Below, in pieces: positions 17,503-25,829 of a stretch of DNA of 64,000 bases (positions within the stretch are counted from its first letter, which is position 1; each line of letters starts with the position of its first letter). A model generated the notes under the pieces. That model was given only the letters and a program-made list of their open reading frames with translations, made no database searches and had not been told where the DNA came from. Made by a program: the position numbers and the translations under genes. The stretch comes from Mesorhizobium erdmanii USDA 3471 (GTDB lineage Bacteria > Pseudomonadota > Alphaproteobacteria > Rhizobiales > Rhizobiaceae). The stretch spans positions 403,609 through 467,608 of the forward strand of contig NZ_AXAE01000008.1 in NCBI RefSeq assembly GCF_000472705.1. The letters are read 5' to 3'.

Positions 17503-19176
17503 TTGCTTTCTTGGCGGCTTCAAGTGACTGAGAAGAAAATACTCGGATTCTGCACTGCTTACATATGCATCGCGTTGCTCGGCGTTGCCCTGAGCGCGGC
17601 GTACATAAATCTCGAAGAACCCGTCTATTATTGGGATTTCGCAGCCTATTTCAATATGTTCAAACAGCAGGGAGCGCTGCTGGCCGATAGCCCCTCGAAA
17701 TGGCTGAGCCAACTGGGTACCTCGATCGCGACGGAAGATTACGGCGTGGCGATCCTTGTGCCTCTGATGCCGTTTCACTTCATGTTTGGCGATTCAAGAC
17801 TCGCCTTCGTTGCCGGAATTGTCACGGTCTATCTAGCTCCGGCGGTCCTGTTCATGGGCAGGATAAGTTATCTGGAAGCGGTCTCCGAGACACCTTCCCG
17901 AAGCTGGCTCGCGGTCTGGATCGCGGTCTTTCTCTACACGCCGTTCTGGGCGCCGACGCTGCGCGGGTTGCCCGACATTGCCGGATGCATCGCTCTCACC
18001 GCGGCGACCTATTTTCTGTGGAAGTCCAGATTCCTGACCCGTGAGCCAGTGATCAGCGGAATATCGGTCGGCGCATGCCTGTGGTTGGCGTTCATGCTGC
18101 GTCGCTGGTACGCCTATGCCGCCATCGGGATCACTGTCTCGGCAGCAATTTTTTGCTTGCAGCAGATCGCTAGAGACCGAGATTTCCCCGCCTTCCGGAA
18201 AGCGGCGTTGGGTTGCGCGTGTGTGATTTTCGTTGTTGCCGCGACCGGGTTGCACTTCCAATTGCCGCTGATCGCCAGAATTCTTGGAACCAGCTACGCC
18301 GATCTTTATAGCGGCTACAGAACGACCATCGTTACCCAGCTTGCCGGAGTGGGCTCCCGCCTCAGCTATGTCAATTGGGCGTTGATCATTGTGGGGCTTT
18401 ATATCTCGGTGGTGCGCGGCAACAGGTTTTCCCTGTTCTGTGCCATTGCTTCGGTCCTCACCTTTCTTCTTTTCACCCGCACGCAGGATCCGGAACGTCA
18501 TCACTCGCTGCCGATATTTCTTTGGCTCCTTCCCGCATACACACAGGCAATCGTTTCGATTGTTTCGGCGCTGGCGCTGAGATCGCGATGGTCGACCGCC
18601 GTCGTAGCCACTGTCGCCGGCTTTGCCTTTCTCGGCGCGTTTTTTCCAACCGGTCGACAGTTGCTGTCTCCGATCGGGTTCGTTTTTCCCAGCGAAGCCA
18701 CGCTTCCCCTTCACCTCGACAATCTCCCCGAATACAGGCGCCTGATTGATGACCTCGTCAGCAGGATGGGGCCGGACGACCATTTTTCGGTGTTTGCTTC
18801 TGGCCCTGTCATGAGCGATGCGTTGTTATTTGGCATGGATCGGCGTCTGCTTCCGCATGTCGGATGGATTTGCCAGGTGGATAGTCGCGATCAGTTCCGG
18901 CCGGACGCACTGAAATCCAGATATGTGATCGTAACCGACCAGCCCGTTACGCACCTGCAACCCGGCGCGCAGACCTGTGTCACGCTTCCGAACCAACATA
19001 TTTTTGACGGAACGGGCCTGGGCGCCGCTTACAAGCAACTCGCATCATACCGATTGTCCGGCGGGGTCAACGGTTACCTCTATGAGCAGGTACGCCCGGT
19101 CAGCGCACCGGAAATTGATTCTCTCTACGGCGAGTTCAGGAAGCGATATCCGGCCTGGACAGTGCCTGCGCAGTGA
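17503..19176 (+). CDS. polytopic membrane protein, GT-C-type glycosyltransferase-like
   Basis: The 557-residue product has roughly ten or more hydrophobic segments, then a soluble C-terminal part of about 150 residues. The first extracytoplasmic loop has NLEEPVYYWDFAAYFNMF, with acidic residues where GT-C enzymes (PMT/ArnT-like) place their catalytic Asp. It could transfer sugar from a polyprenyl carrier to a surface polymer. The start is uncertain: TTG here or GTG seven codons later. Codon use and base composition are more AT-rich than the neighbours, suggesting acquisition by transfer. No partner glycan genes are adjacent. Confidence 0.6.
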   Translation: MLSWRLQVTEKKILGFCTAYICIALLGVALSAAYINLEEPVYYWDFAAYFNMFKQQGALLADSPSKWLSQLGTSIATEDYGVAILVPLMPFHFMFGDSRLAFVAGIVTVYLAPAVLFMGRISYLEAVSETPSRSWLAVWIAVFLYTPFWAPTLRGLPDIAGCIALTAATYFLWKSRFLTREPVISGISVGACLWLAFMLRRWYAYAAIGITVSAAIFCLQQIARDRDFPAFRKAALGCACVIFVVAATGLHFQLPLIARILGTSYADLYSGYRTTIVTQLAGVGSRLSYVNWALIIVGLYISVVRGNRFSLFCAIASVLTFLLFTRTQDPERHHSLPIFLWLLPAYTQAIVSIVSALALRSRWSTAVVATVAGFAFLGAFFPTGRQLLSPIGFVFPSEATLPLHLDNLPEYRRLIDDLVSRMGPDDHFSVFASGPVMSDALLFGMDRRLLPHVGWICQVDSRDQFRPDALKSRYVIVTDQPVTHLQPGAQTCVTLPNQHIFDGTGLGAAYKQLASYRLSGGVNGYLYEQVRPVSAPEIDSLYGEFRKRYPAWTVPAQ

Positions 19177-19347
19177 CGAGCGTGTTGACTGAGCCAGGCC
19201 GTATCGCCGATCTTGCCATCCCTTAGCCGGCCTTGCACCATCGTCCTATAGCGCCACAGAGCTTCACTCCTATACATCTGATACAGTGGATATATCGGAA
19301 CGGATATAACGCTGCGTTGGACGTGACAATCGCCTTGGGAGGATGAG

Positions 19348-20319
19348 GTGAGCGGGCGGCAGCCGACCGGTCATCATGCGGATTTCGTCCAGGCCTCCAT
19401 CGCCAGCAGCGATGCGGCGCGCTCGGCGCTGGTCGCATCCTGGCGGCGCTCAATGACCGTGCACGGTCTCGATCCGGCCGAACGCAAGGCGCCTCGACGC
19501 CTCACCGAAGGCGAGTTGAGCGAGGCCCGGCGCCGCATCGAGCCTCTGCTTCGCGCCGCGGATGCGAGCCTCGATCGTCTATACCTGGCTGTAGGCGGCG
19601 TTGGCTGCTGCGTCCTGCTGGCCGACCGCGACGGCATTCCCGTCGAACGTCGTGGCGCCGTCGCCGATAACGACACGTTCGATGAGTGGGGGTTGTGGAC
19701 AGGCACTGTATGGAGCGAGGACTCCGAGGGCACCAACGGCATCGGCACATGTCTCGCCGACCAGCGTGCGCTGACTATTCACCGTGATGAGCACTTCTTT
19801 GCGAGCAACACGCTGCTCAGTTGCACGACGGCGCCGATTTACGACCACGAAGGCAATCTGGCTGCCGCGCTCGATGTCTCGTCGTGCCGGTCGGATCTGA
19901 CCGAAGGCTTTGTCGGCCTGATCGCCATGGCGGTCGGTGATGCCGCGCGCCGCATCGAGGCCGAGAATTTTCGCCTGTGTTTTCCCGATGCCCGCATTCT
20001 GCTTGCCTCGGCGGCCGAGCGCAGCGCCGGTGCGCTGATCGCGGTCAACTGCGATGATCTGGTCGTCGGCGCGACACGCTCGGCGCGGCAGACCCTCGGC
20101 ATCACGCAACAGGCGTTGGCCAGGGGGCTGCCCGCCGCAGACATCCTCGGCGACGTTGCCAAGGCCGCCGAGGAACTTGAAGAGGCGGAGCGCGGAGTAA
20201 TCCAGCGGGCGATCGCGCGCGCCGATGGCAACGTCTCCGCCGCCGCGCAAAATCTCGGCATTTCTCGGGCCACTCTGCATCGCAAGCTCGCCCGCTTCGG
20301 CATCCGCCGGCCACATTGA
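19348..20319 (+). CDS. GAF-domain regulator with Fis-type HTH, AcoR-like but lacking the AAA+ domain
   Basis: The 323-residue product starts at a GTG behind a good GGGAGGATGA site. The N-terminal half is AcoR-like: SWRRSMTVHGLDP, then a GAF domain with SEDSEGTNGIGTCLADQRAL and LSCTTAPIYDHEGNLAAALD. The C-terminus is a Fis-type helix-turn-helix, AIARADGNVSAAAQNLGISR then ATLHRKLARFGI. The central AAA+ sigma-54 activation domain, including its GAFTGA loop, is absent. It therefore probably acts as a direct activator or repressor at sigma-70 promoters, most likely of the adjacent dehydrogenase gene. Confidence 0.85.
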   Translation: MSGRQPTGHHADFVQASIASSDAARSALVASWRRSMTVHGLDPAERKAPRRLTEGELSEARRRIEPLLRAADASLDRLYLAVGGVGCCVLLADRDGIPVERRGAVADNDTFDEWGLWTGTVWSEDSEGTNGIGTCLADQRALTIHRDEHFFASNTLLSCTTAPIYDHEGNLAAALDVSSCRSDLTEGFVGLIAMAVGDAARRIEAENFRLCFPDARILLASAAERSAGALIAVNCDDLVVGATRSARQTLGITQQALARGLPAADILGDVAKAAEELEEAERGVIQRAIARADGNVSAAAQNLGISRATLHRKLARFGIRRPH

Positions 20320-20334
20320 GGTTTCGGCGCTGAA

Positions 20335-20356
20335 ACTGTCGCAATCTTGCGACAGT
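20335..20356. promoter_or_regulatory. palindromic operator upstream of the aldehyde dehydrogenase gene
   Basis: Two perfect ten-base arms, ACTGTCGCAA and TTGCGACAGT, flank a TC centre. It lies 16 bases after the regulator stop codon and 106 bases before the dehydrogenase start. The two-fold symmetry and spacing suit a dimeric Fis-type helix-turn-helix, so it is the likely binding site of the upstream regulator. Confidence 0.7.
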
Positions 20357-20462
20357 CGGCCTGGTGCAGACGTCCTGCCCGGGCTGACAAAGCCCGACGG
20401 CATCCTCACTCTCCCTGACAGCGCGGTACATCCCGTGCCGCTGTTTCCTGGGAGGAAGACAA

Positions 20463-21980
20463 ATGAACAAGGTGGAATTTTCACGCACGGCCAAGGTGCC
20501 CTTTGCCAAGCGTTACGACAACTATATCGGCGGCAAATGGGTGGCGCCGCATTCAGGAAGGTATTTCGACAACATCTCGCCGGTCAACGGGAAGCCGCTT
20601 GGCGAAATCGCCCGTTCGGACGCAAACGACATCGAGGCAGCGCTCGATGCCGCGCACAAGGCTAAGGATGCCTGGGGCAGGACGAGTGCCGCCGCCCGTG
20701 CGCTGATCCTCAACCGCATCGCCGACCGCATGGAAGACAATCTCGATCTTCTGGCGCTCGCCGAGACCTGGGACAATGGCAAGCCGATCCGCGAGACGAC
20801 CGCCGCCGACCTACCGCTCGCCATCGACCATTTCCGTTATTTCGCCGGTGCCGTACGCAGCCAGGAAGGCGGCATCTCCGAAATCGATCACGACACTGTC
20901 GCCTATCATTTTCATGAGCCGCTTGGCGTCGTCGGCCAGATCATTCCCTGGAACTTCCCCTTGCTGATGGCGGTGTGGAAGCTGGCGCCGGCGCTTGCCG
21001 CCGGCAATTGCGTCGTCCTGAAGCCGGCCGAACAGACGCCCTCCACCATCATGCTATGGGCCGATCTGGTTGGCGACCTGTTGCCGGATGGCGTGCTCAA
21101 CATCGTCAACGGCTTTGGCCTCGAGGCGGGCAAGCCGCTTGCCTCCTCGAACCGCATCGCCAAGATCGCGTTCACCGGCGAGACCACGACCGGCCGCCTG
21201 ATCTCGCAATATGCCAGCCAGAACCTCATCCCGGTGACATTGGAACTCGGCGGCAAGTCGCCCAACATCTTCTTCCAGGACGTTACCGCTGAGGACGACG
21301 ACTTCTTCGACAAGGCGATCGAAGGTTTTGTCATGTTTGCGCTCAACCAGGGCGAGGTCTGCACCTGCCCGAGCCGGGCGCTGGTGCATGAGAAGATCTA
21401 CGACAAGTTCATGGAGCGTGCGCTTAAGCGCGTTGAGGCGATCGTCCAGGGCGATCCGCTTGACCCGGCAACGATGATCGGTGCGCAGGCGTCGAGCGAA
21501 CAGCTGGAGAAGATCCTGAGCTACTTCGAGATCGGCCGCCAGGAAGGCGCCGAAGTGTTGACCGGGGGCGAGCAGAACCACCTGCCGGGCGATTTGGCCG
21601 GCGGCTATTACGTCAAGCCGACCGTGTTCAAGGGGCACAACAAGATGCGGGTCTTCCAGGAGGAGATCTTCGGACCGGTGGTTTCGGTGACGACCTTCAA
21701 GGATGACGATGAGGCACTGTCGATCGCCAACGACACGCTCTACGGCCTTGGCGCCGGCATCTGGAGCCGCGACGCTAACCGCTGCTACCGTTTCGGCCGC
21801 GCCATCCAGGCTGGCCGCGTCTGGACGAATTGCTACCATGCCTATCCCGCGCATGCGGCGTTTGGCGGCTACAAGCAGTCGGGCATCGGTCGTGAAAACC
21901 ACAAGATGATGCTCGACCATTATCAGCAGACCAAGAACATGCTCGTCAGCTACAGCCCAAAGAAGCTCGGTTTCTTCTGA
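20463..21980 (+). CDS. NAD-dependent aldehyde dehydrogenase, acetaldehyde type (ExaC/AldB/AcoD family)
   Basis: The enzyme oxidises acetaldehyde or similar short aldehydes to the acid with NAD. The 505-residue product has the catalytic glutamate E261 in [10 protein letters not shown] and catalytic cysteine C300 in [11 protein letters not shown], plus the coenzyme motif [28 protein letters not shown] and the C-terminal [20 protein letters not shown] complete the family pattern. A CTGGGAGGAAG ribosome binding site precedes the ATG. It is followed by a DUF779 gene, a linkage common for this subfamily. Confidence 0.95.
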   Translation: MNKVEFSRTAKVPFAKRYDNYIGGKWVAPHSGRYFDNISPVNGKPLGEIARSDANDIEAALDAAHKAKDAWGRTSAAARALILNRIADRMEDNLDLLALAETWDNGKPIRETTAADLPLAIDHFRYFAGAVRSQEGGISEIDHDTVAYHFHEPLGVVGQIIPWNFPLLMAVWKLAPALAAGNCVVLKPAEQTPSTIMLWADLVGDLLPDGVLNIVNGFGLEAGKPLASSNRIAKIAFTGETTTGRLISQYASQNLIPVTLELGGKSPNIFFQDVTAEDDDFFDKAIEGFVMFALNQGEVCTCPSRALVHEKIYDKFMERALKRVEAIVQGDPLDPATMIGAQASSEQLEKILSYFEIGRQEGAEVLTGGEQNHLPGDLAGGYYVKPTVFKGHNKMRVFQEEIFGPVVSVTTFKDDDEALSIANDTLYGLGAGIWSRDANRCYRFGRAIQAGRVWTNCYHAYPAHAAFGGYKQSGIGRENHKMMLDHYQQTKNMLVSYSPKKLGFF

Positions 21981-21994
21981 TCACCTCCCAGCCC

Positions 21995-22024
21995 GCGCAT
22001 GATCCTGTCGAAAGGACCATGCGC
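21995..22024. other. hairpin after the aldehyde dehydrogenase gene
   Basis: Arms GCGCATG and CATGCGC, extended by GATCC and GGA pairs, form an imperfect stem around a GTCGAA loop. It has no T-tract. It may be a variant of the GCATGATC repeat family or an mRNA-stabilising hairpin between the dehydrogenase and DUF779 genes. Confidence 0.45.
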
Positions 22025-22091
22025 GATCTTCACACGAGGCGCGGCTTTCATCGCCCCGCCTCGTTCCATTCGTGAAGGAGCACGCTTCGTG

Positions 22092-22475
22092 ATGGAGGAT
22101 GGCATGCTCGACAAGATTTCCCTTGGAAAAGTCTCGGCCACGCCTGCAGCCCGGGCATTTCTGGCTGAAATCATCGCCGATCATGGCCCGGTGCTGTTCC
22201 ACCAGTCGGGCGGTTGCTGCGATGGATCCTCGCCGATGTGCTATCCCCGGAGCGATTTCATCGTCGGCGACAAAGATGTCATGCTCGGCGAAATCGGCGA
22301 GACCCCGGTCTACATCAGCGCTTCGCAGCATGAGGTGTGGAAGCACACCGATCTGATCATCGATGTGGTGCCGGGCAGGGGCGGCATGTTCTCGCTCGAC
22401 AATGGACGCGAGAGGCGGTTCCTGACGCGTTCAACTGTTTGTGCGGCGCCAGCGCCCATACGCGCAGGGGATTGA
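22092..22475 (+). CDS. DUF779 family protein
   Basis: The 127-residue product has the conserved core GPVLFHQSGGCCDGSSPMCY with three cysteines and a histidine, then QHEVWKHTDLIIDVVPGRGG. The cluster of Cys and His residues suggests metal binding or redox chemistry, but no function is established. The start is either this ATG, the GTG just before it, or an ATG four codons later; GAAGGAG lies at the right distance upstream. Its place directly after an aldehyde dehydrogenase gene suggests it assists or matures that enzyme. Confidence 0.88.
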   Translation: MEDGMLDKISLGKVSATPAARAFLAEIIADHGPVLFHQSGGCCDGSSPMCYPRSDFIVGDKDVMLGEIGETPVYISASQHEVWKHTDLIIDVVPGRGGMFSLDNGRERRFLTRSTVCAAPAPIRAGD

Positions 22476-22506
22476 CCGGACCGCCCAGCGAGGGCAGAAA
22501 ACCGCC

Positions 22507-22881
22507 ATGCTCAATCTCCTTCTCGTTGTTCTGGGCGGCGGCATTGGCGCCGGCATCCGCCACCTGGCCAATATGGGCACGTTGCGGCTCATCGGTCCGA
22601 ATTTTCCGTGGGGCACGATGGCCATCAACATCGTCGGCTCTTTCGCCATGGGCCTGTTCATCGCAATCTTGGCGCGGCGCGGCGGATCGAACGAGCTTAG
22701 GCTCTTCGTCGCCACCGGCGTCTTTGGCGGCTTCACCACTTTTTCTGCTTTTTCGCTCGATTTCGCGACACTGTGGGAGCGCGGAGCCACGCTCCCGGCG
22801 TTCGGATATGCGCTGGCCAGCGTCATTGGCGCCATCATCTCCCTGTTTTTTGGTCTTTGGCTCGCAAGAAGCCTGCCTTAG
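22507..22881 (+). CDS. crcB: fluoride ion channel CrcB/Fluc
   Basis: The 124-residue product has four hydrophobic segments and the Fluc signatures: GGGIGAGIRHLANMG near the N-terminus, WGTMAINIVGSFAMG, and TGVFGGFTTFSAFSLD, which contains the pore phenylalanines. It forms dual-topology dimers that export fluoride. The ATG is chosen by family alignment. I see no fluoride riboswitch upstream; the gene follows the DUF779 gene closely. Confidence 0.95.
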   Translation: MLNLLLVVLGGGIGAGIRHLANMGTLRLIGPNFPWGTMAINIVGSFAMGLFIAILARRGGSNELRLFVATGVFGGFTTFSAFSLDFATLWERGATLPAFGYALASVIGAIISLFFGLWLARSLP

Positions 22882-22942
22882 TGCTATTGCCGCGCCAAGC
22901 GCAGGTCGAGCCCTGCTTTGGAAACGGATAAGCGAAGAAAAA

Positions 22943-23923
22943 ATGGCAGGCGTCGAACAGATCACGGTGGAGGCCGGCGAGGCGGGCATGCGGCTCGATC
23001 GCTGGTTCAAAACCCATTTCCCAGGCCTTGGCTTCGGCCATCTGCAGAAGCTGCTGCGCTCGGGCCAGATCCGTGTCGATGGCGGCCGCGTCAAGGCCGA
23101 CAGCCGTGTCGAGCCTGGCCAGGTGGTCCGCGTTCCGCCGCTCGAGGTCGACAAGAAGGGCGAAAGTGCGCTGACCGGCCATTCGATCCGCAACCAGGGC
23201 GATGCCGATGTCCTGGCGAAAATGCTGATCCATGAGGATCCGAAGGTTTTCGTCTTCAACAAACCGGCAGGCCTTGCAGTGCAGGGCGGTTCGGGCGTCA
23301 CCCGCAATGTCGACGACATGCTGGAAGCCTGGCGCAGCCAGAAGGGCGAGAAGCCACGGCTGGTTCACCGGCTCGATCGCGACACGTCGGGCGTGCTGGT
23401 CGTCGCCCGCACGAGGCTGGCCGCCATGAAGCTGTCCGAAGCGTTCCGCGCCCGCGAAACGAAAAAGACCTACTGGGCCTTGGTCAAGGGCGTGCCGCCC
23501 AAGCGCGAGGACAAGATCTCGACCTGGCTGATCAAGGAGCCGACCGAGGACGGCGACCGCGTGCGGGTGGCCGCGCATGGCGAAAAAGGCGCCGACCACG
23601 CCGTGTCCTACTATCGCATCATCGAGCAGGCGGCGCAGACCATGACCTGGCTGGAAATGGAGCCCTATACGGGCCGCACCCACCAGCTTCGCGTCCATGC
23701 CGCCTATATTGGCTGCCCGATCATCGGCGACCCGAAATATTTCGAGGCCGACACCAACTGGGATTTTCCCGGCGGCATCCAGAACCGCCTGCATCTGCAT
23801 GCCCGCCGCATCATCATTCCGCATCCCGACAAGGGCGTCATTGACGTCACCGCGCCGATGCCGCCGCATATGCGCCAGAGCTGGAACCTCATCGGCTTCG
23901 ACGACGCCAGCGCGGAGGACTGA
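22943..23923 (+). CDS. RluC/RluD-family 23S rRNA pseudouridine synthase
   Basis: The 326-residue product has an N-terminal S4 RNA-binding domain (MRLDRWFKTHFPGLGFGHLQ then LLRSGQIRVDGGRVKADSRV) and the pseudouridine synthase core with the catalytic aspartate in LVHRLDRDTSGVLVVARTR. GRTHQLRVHAAYIGCPIIGD is the second signature. The family modifies uridines of 23S rRNA; RluC is the closest named member by architecture. The ATG follows AGCGAAGAAA; the frame is open far upstream but the S4 domain begins here. Confidence 0.92.
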   Translation: MAGVEQITVEAGEAGMRLDRWFKTHFPGLGFGHLQKLLRSGQIRVDGGRVKADSRVEPGQVVRVPPLEVDKKGESALTGHSIRNQGDADVLAKMLIHEDPKVFVFNKPAGLAVQGGSGVTRNVDDMLEAWRSQKGEKPRLVHRLDRDTSGVLVVARTRLAAMKLSEAFRARETKKTYWALVKGVPPKREDKISTWLIKEPTEDGDRVRVAAHGEKGADHAVSYYRIIEQAAQTMTWLEMEPYTGRTHQLRVHAAYIGCPIIGDPKYFEADTNWDFPGGIQNRLHLHARRIIIPHPDKGVIDVTAPMPPHMRQSWNLIGFDDASAED

Positions 23924-23925
23924 TC

Positions 23926-24843
23926 TTGAGCGGCGCCACCGACGCGCTCGATCGGCGCGACACTGTCGACATGGCCGCCGCCGCCATCATGGTCGGCCTG
24001 ACTTTTTCCTGGGGCATGAACTACGTCGCCGCCAAGATCTCCTACGCGGGCTACGACCCCGTCTTCCTGTCGATCCCGCGCTCGGTCATTGGCGGCTTCT
24101 GCGTCTTCCTGTGGTGCCGCTGGCGCGGCATCGCGCTGTTTGCCAAGGATGGCACGTTGCTTGCGGGCATTACTGTCGGCGCGCTTTTCGGCATCGAGTT
24201 CCTTTGTCTCTATGTAGGCCTGGAGCATACGACCGTTGCCCGCAACACGCTGCTGGTCAACACAATGCCGTTCTGGATGCTGGTTGGCGGCCACCTCCTG
24301 TTGGGCGAACAGATCACCATGCGCAAGTCACTCGGCCTGCTGCTGGCTTTCGCCGGTCTCGCCGCTGTCTTTTCCGACAAGCTTGGCGGCGGTGGGGACA
24401 TGCTTTTCGGCGACCTGCTGAGCCTGGGTTCCGGATTTTTCTGGGCCTTGACCAACATCCTCATCAAACGGTCGAAACTGGTTGAAGCGAGCGCCGAGAA
24501 GCTGCTGCTCTATCAACTCGCCGGCGCGGCCGTCGTCGGCATATTGGTGCTGCCTCTCGCCGGCCCGCCTGTGCGCGATCCCTCGCTGTTGCCGACATTG
24601 GCGCTGCTTTTCCAGGCGATCTACATCGTCGCCTTCACCTATGTCCTGTGGTTCTGGCTGCTGCGCCGCTATCCGGCCTCCGGCCTGTCCAGCTTCACCT
24701 TCCTGTCGCCTGTTTTCGGTGTCTTGTGCGGGGCGATCATCTTGAATGAGCCGCTGACCATCCGCATTTTCCTGGCACTTGGCCTGATTGCCGCGGGCCT
24801 GATCGTCGTCAACCGGCCGGCCCGCAAGCTGACCCCGGTGTGA
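23926..24843 (+). CDS. DMT-superfamily EamA transporter
   Basis: The 305-residue product begins at TTG behind GGAGGACTGA, three bases after the pseudouridine synthase stop. It has about ten hydrophobic segments in two EamA repeats, each starting with a SWGMNY or SGFFWALTNILIKRS type motif. Members export amino acids or other metabolites from the cytoplasm; the substrate here cannot be told. Confidence 0.88.
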   Translation: MSGATDALDRRDTVDMAAAAIMVGLTFSWGMNYVAAKISYAGYDPVFLSIPRSVIGGFCVFLWCRWRGIALFAKDGTLLAGITVGALFGIEFLCLYVGLEHTTVARNTLLVNTMPFWMLVGGHLLLGEQITMRKSLGLLLAFAGLAAVFSDKLGGGGDMLFGDLLSLGSGFFWALTNILIKRSKLVEASAEKLLLYQLAGAAVVGILVLPLAGPPVRDPSLLPTLALLFQAIYIVAFTYVLWFWLLRRYPASGLSSFTFLSPVFGVLCGAIILNEPLTIRIFLALGLIAAGLIVVNRPARKLTPV

Positions 24844-24855
24844 GAGAGACCTTTC

Positions 24856-25647
24856 ATGCGTGACATCCTCAACGACCTCGAAGCGGGCAAATATCTCTCG
24901 GATCCGGATCCGGTGCGTCGCGCCCAGATCCAGATGAAGACACCGCTGCCCAAGCGCTTCTACAAGACCGTCTCGGTAGCACCGGTTGAGGGCGGTTTTG
25001 CCGTGCATCTGGACGGCAAGCCGGTCCGCACGCCGGGCAAGGCACTGTTGGCGCTGCCGACCGAAGCAGCGGCAGTGCTGGTCGCCGACGAATTCGCCGG
25101 GCAGGGCGAGACCATCAATCCGGTGGCGATGCCGGTGATGCGCCTTGTCAATACCGCCATCGACGGCGTCACCAGTGATCCGCAGGCGGTGCTCGAAGAC
25201 ATACTGCGTTTTGCCTCGTCCGATTTGCTCTGCTATCGCGCCGACGCGCCGCAAGGGTTGGTCGAGCGGCAGAACGAGCACTGGGATCCGGTTATCGATT
25301 GGGCGCGTACCGCATTAGGAGCGCGCTTCAACCTGGCCGAGGGGATCATCCACGTCGAGCAGCCGCGTGAGACGATCGCCGTGCTGGGCAGCCATCTTGC
25401 TCAGCGCGCCGAGCCGCTGCGGTTGGCTGCCATCCATCTCATGACCTCGCTGACCGGTTCGGCGCTGTTGGCGCTGGCCGTCGATATCGGCGAACTCGAC
25501 GCGGAGGCAGCCTGGGCCGCCGGCCATGTCGACGAGGACTGGCAGATCGAGCACTGGGGACAGGACGCCGAAGCGGTCGCGCGCCGTGCCGCCCGCAAGC
25601 GCGATATGGCGGCGGCCGTCAGCCTTCTCGAAGCCCTCAAGGCCTGA
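24856..25647 (+). CDS. ATP12-family F1-ATPase assembly chaperone
   Basis: ATP12 binds unassembled F1 alpha subunits in mitochondria, and alphaproteobacteria carry the homologue. The 263-residue product has LPKRFYKTVSVAPVEGGFAV, LDGKPVRTPGKALLALPTEA and the C-terminal AWAAGHVDEDWQIEHWGQD, all family hallmarks. The ATG follows GAGAGACCTTTC with a modest ribosome binding site. It sits 12 bases after the EamA gene and may be cotranscribed with it. Confidence 0.93.
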   Translation: MRDILNDLEAGKYLSDPDPVRRAQIQMKTPLPKRFYKTVSVAPVEGGFAVHLDGKPVRTPGKALLALPTEAAAVLVADEFAGQGETINPVAMPVMRLVNTAIDGVTSDPQAVLEDILRFASSDLLCYRADAPQGLVERQNEHWDPVIDWARTALGARFNLAEGIIHVEQPRETIAVLGSHLAQRAEPLRLAAIHLMTSLTGSALLALAVDIGELDAEAAWAAGHVDEDWQIEHWGQDAEAVARRAARKRDMAAAVSLLEALKA

Positions 25648-25829
25648 CCGATCGGTCCCTACCGCACCGCACCTAATACCAAAGTCATAATCCCATCGTC
25701 GCTCTGCCGCCGGCGCGCGCTTTCTGTCATTTTTTGCGGGATGGCTCGGCATTTCCGAGTCCGCGTTCGGAGGAGAGCGCGGATTTTGGCGCCTACATCG
25801 AGGACAGGGTCTCACGGGAGGACAACTCA

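Noticed and set aside
22476..22506. Possible fluoride riboswitch before crcB
   Set aside because: Only about 30 bases separate the genes, and no pseudoknot motif is visible in or before them.
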